Positions 5,544 through 7,083 of a DNA stretch of 7,083 nucleotides are shown in pieces. This stretch comes from JBLIDK01 sp047632595 (GTDB lineage Bacteria; Bacteroidota; Bacteroidia; Sphingobacteriales; Sphingobacteriaceae): the NCBI GenBank assembly GCA_047632595.1, contig JBLIDK010000073.1, forward strand, positions 1 through 7,083, in the 5' to 3' direction. Under the pieces are notes generated by a model that saw only the letters and a list, made by a program, of their open reading frames with translations, searched no databases and was not told the origin of the DNA. Within the stretch, counting starts at the first letter, position 1. Every line of letters starts with the position of its first letter. The position numbers and the translations under genes are program-made.

Positions 5544-7083
5544 ATGCGAGTATTAAAATTTGGTGGAACTTCTGTAGGTTCACCACAACGTATCAAAGAA
5601 GTAATCTCAATTCTTAAAAAAGAAAGTAAAAACGAAAATATAGTTGCGGTGTTTTCTGCATTTTCTGGAATTACCAACGACCTTGAAAAAATGGCCCAGT
5701 TGGCCGCTAAAGGAGATGAAAAATACAAAACTCTTTTATCAAGTATCAAATTAAGGCACGAGGATGCAATTAAAGATTTAGTTGAAAAAGCGAAACAAAA
5801 AGAAGCTTTTAATGACCTAGATAACCTTTTTCAGAAAATTTCAAATGTCTTGTACGGTGTGTTTTTATTAGGAGAACTTACCCCAAGAGTAATGGACATG
5901 GTGTTTTCTGCAGGAGAACGACTATCAAACTATATTATCTGGAAGGCCTTACAATCATCTGGTGTTAATTCAGCTATTATTGATTCTCGTAAAATAATTA
6001 AAACCGATAGTAACTTCGCAAATGCCAAAGTTGATTATAAGTCAACCAATAAAGAAATAAAAAAACACTTTAAGGATAACCAAAATGCCCAAGTGGTGGT
6101 TGTAAGTGGTTTTATTGCTTCAAATGCACAAAACGAAATAACAACTCTAGGTCGTGGTGGTAGCGATTTTACTGCTTCAATTTTAGCTGCAGCGTTAAAA
6201 GCTTCGCTTCTAGAAATATGGACCGATGTGGATGGAATTTTAACAGCTGATCCGCGAAGAGTGAAAGATGCCTTTCCATTAGATGAAGTTACCTATGAAG
6301 AGGTAATGGAACTAAGTTATTTTGGTGCAAAGGTGGTGTATCCACCAACAATACAACCAGTATATAACAAAATTCCAATTCACATTCGAAATACTGGAAA
6401 CCCAGATGCAAAAGGAACTATTATCCGCAAGAAAACATCAGAAAAAAGCTCAGGAACGATTAAAGGAATTACCTCTATAAATAACATTACTCTTTTAACA
6501 TTGAAAGGTAGTGGTATGATAGGAGTAAAGGGCGTTGCAGGGCGGTTTTTCAATGTGCTGGCTCAAAATGATGTAAGCGTTATTATGATTTCACAAGCAT
6601 CATCTGAACATACTATCTCTGTTGCAATAGTAGAAAATGAAGCTCAACGAGCTTACGATGCAACTGTAGCGGAGTTTGAAGCAGAAATGGAGCTTGAAAG
6701 AATGAATAAACCCGAAGTTAAAACTGGTTTAGCCATTTGCGCCGTTGTTGGTGAAAACATGCGGAACCAGCCCAACGTAAGCGGTAAACTTTTTGGTGCT
6801 TTAGGTAAAAATGGAATTAACATTGTTGCCATTGCTCAAGGAACTTCTGAGTTAAACATTTCTTGTGTTATAGATCGAAAAGATGAGACAAAAGCATTGA
6901 ATGTTGTTCATCAAGAGTTTTTCTTATCTGAATATAGAGACCTAAACGTTTTCTGTGTGGGTGTGGGAACAGTAGGAAACACCTTTATCGAACAAATAAA
7001 AGTCCAAAAACAAGAATTAATGGACCGTTTTAAGATAAATATTAACCTTTGCGGAATTTCTAACTCCAAAAAAATGGTTTTTA
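5544..7083 (+). CDS. thrA: Bifunctional aspartokinase/homoserine dehydrogenase I (partial, runs off the right edge)
   Basis: The first 513 codons are visible; E. coli ThrA is 820 residues. The enzyme catalyses ATP-dependent phosphorylation of aspartate and NAD(P)H reduction of aspartate semialdehyde to homoserine, the first and third steps toward threonine and methionine. The kinase domain begins MRVLKFGGTSVG, with KFGGTS at 5-10, LGRGGSDF at 202-209, WTDVDGI at 226-232 and ADPR at 235-238. Two ACT-type regulatory segments follow: GSGMIG (322-327) with SQASSEHTIS (350-359), and VVGENM (401-406) with AIAQGTSE (429-436). They resemble the threonine-sensing region of E. coli ThrA, so feedback inhibition is likely. 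The homoserine dehydrogenase part opens with GVGTVG (473-478), the nucleotide-binding loop; its active site lies outside the window. The 44-base leader has no threonine attenuator and only a weak -7 match (TAGATTTA at 5525-5532), so read-through from gatC-ABC is possible. Confidence 0.96.
   Translation, partial: MRVLKFGGTSVGSPQRIKEVISILKKESKNENIVAVFSAFSGITNDLEKMAQLAAKGDEKYKTLLSSIKLRHEDAIKDLVEKAKQKEAFNDLDNLFQKISNVLYGVFLLGELTPRVMDMVFSAGERLSNYIIWKALQSSGVNSAIIDSRKIIKTDSNFANAKVDYKSTNKEIKKHFKDNQNAQVVVVSGFIASNAQNEITTLGRGGSDFTASILAAALKASLLEIWTDVDGILTADPRRVKDAFPLDEVTYEEVMELSYFGAKVVYPPTIQPVYNKIPIHIRNTGNPDAKGTIIRKKTSEKSSGTIKGITSINNITLLTLKGSGMIGVKGVAGRFFNVLAQNDVSVIMISQASSEHTISVAIVENEAQRAYDATVAEFEAEMELERMNKPEVKTGLAICAVVGENMRNQPNVSGKLFGALGKNGINIVAIAQGTSELNISCVIDRKDETKALNVVHQEFFLSEYRDLNVFCVGVGTVGNTFIEQIKVQKQELMDRFKININLCGISNSKKMVF

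Noticed and set aside
5501..5749. An 82-codon minus-strand frame opposite the start of thrA
   Set aside because: It is antisense to the conserved aspartokinase N-terminus (KFGGTS) and is explained by that gene.

Overview
The window looks like a chromosomal stretch from a member of the Bacteroidota, probably the Flavobacteriia or a relative. The DNA is AT-rich and start codons lack clear Shine-Dalgarno sequences. Several genes are preceded by TATATTTG, the -7 element of the Bacteroidota promoter (TTTG, about 19 bases, TAnnTTTG). The products also fit: a lipoprotein with BNR/Ycf48 repeats and a fused aspartokinase/homoserine dehydrogenase.

Layout, left to right. Positions 60-224 (minus) hold a short tail of a sensor histidine kinase whose front is missing. 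Positions 259-1149 (minus) encode a 3-hydroxybutyryl-CoA dehydrogenase with all four catalytic residues. Diverging from it, positions 1185-2198 (plus) encode a predicted lipoprotein with five BNR motifs. The two genes share a start region of only 35 bases, with promoter elements that face each other. Next come three minus-strand reading frames probably transcribed together from 4370 down to 2254: trpS (tryptophanyl-tRNA synthetase), a small frame resembling only the C-terminal tail of a HerA/YjgR-type ATPase, and a YbfF-like alpha/beta-hydrolase. A 117-base divergent spacer separates trpS from the plus-strand group gatC (4488-4778), a MacB/LolD-type ABC ATPase (4780-5499), and thrA (5544 to beyond the right edge).

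Most of the content is housekeeping: two genes for aminoacyl-tRNA supply (trpS, gatC), an amino-acid biosynthesis gene (thrA), an acyl-CoA enzyme and an esterase. The lipoprotein is the one intact gene without an assigned role. The window is otherwise unusual for two gene remnants, both minus-strand C-terminal pieces directly downstream of intact genes, which suggests past deletions. I found no tRNA or rRNA, mobile element, CRISPR array, phage gene, defence system or convincing terminator hairpin, and no evidence for a new biological system. All intergenic stretches are under 300 bases.
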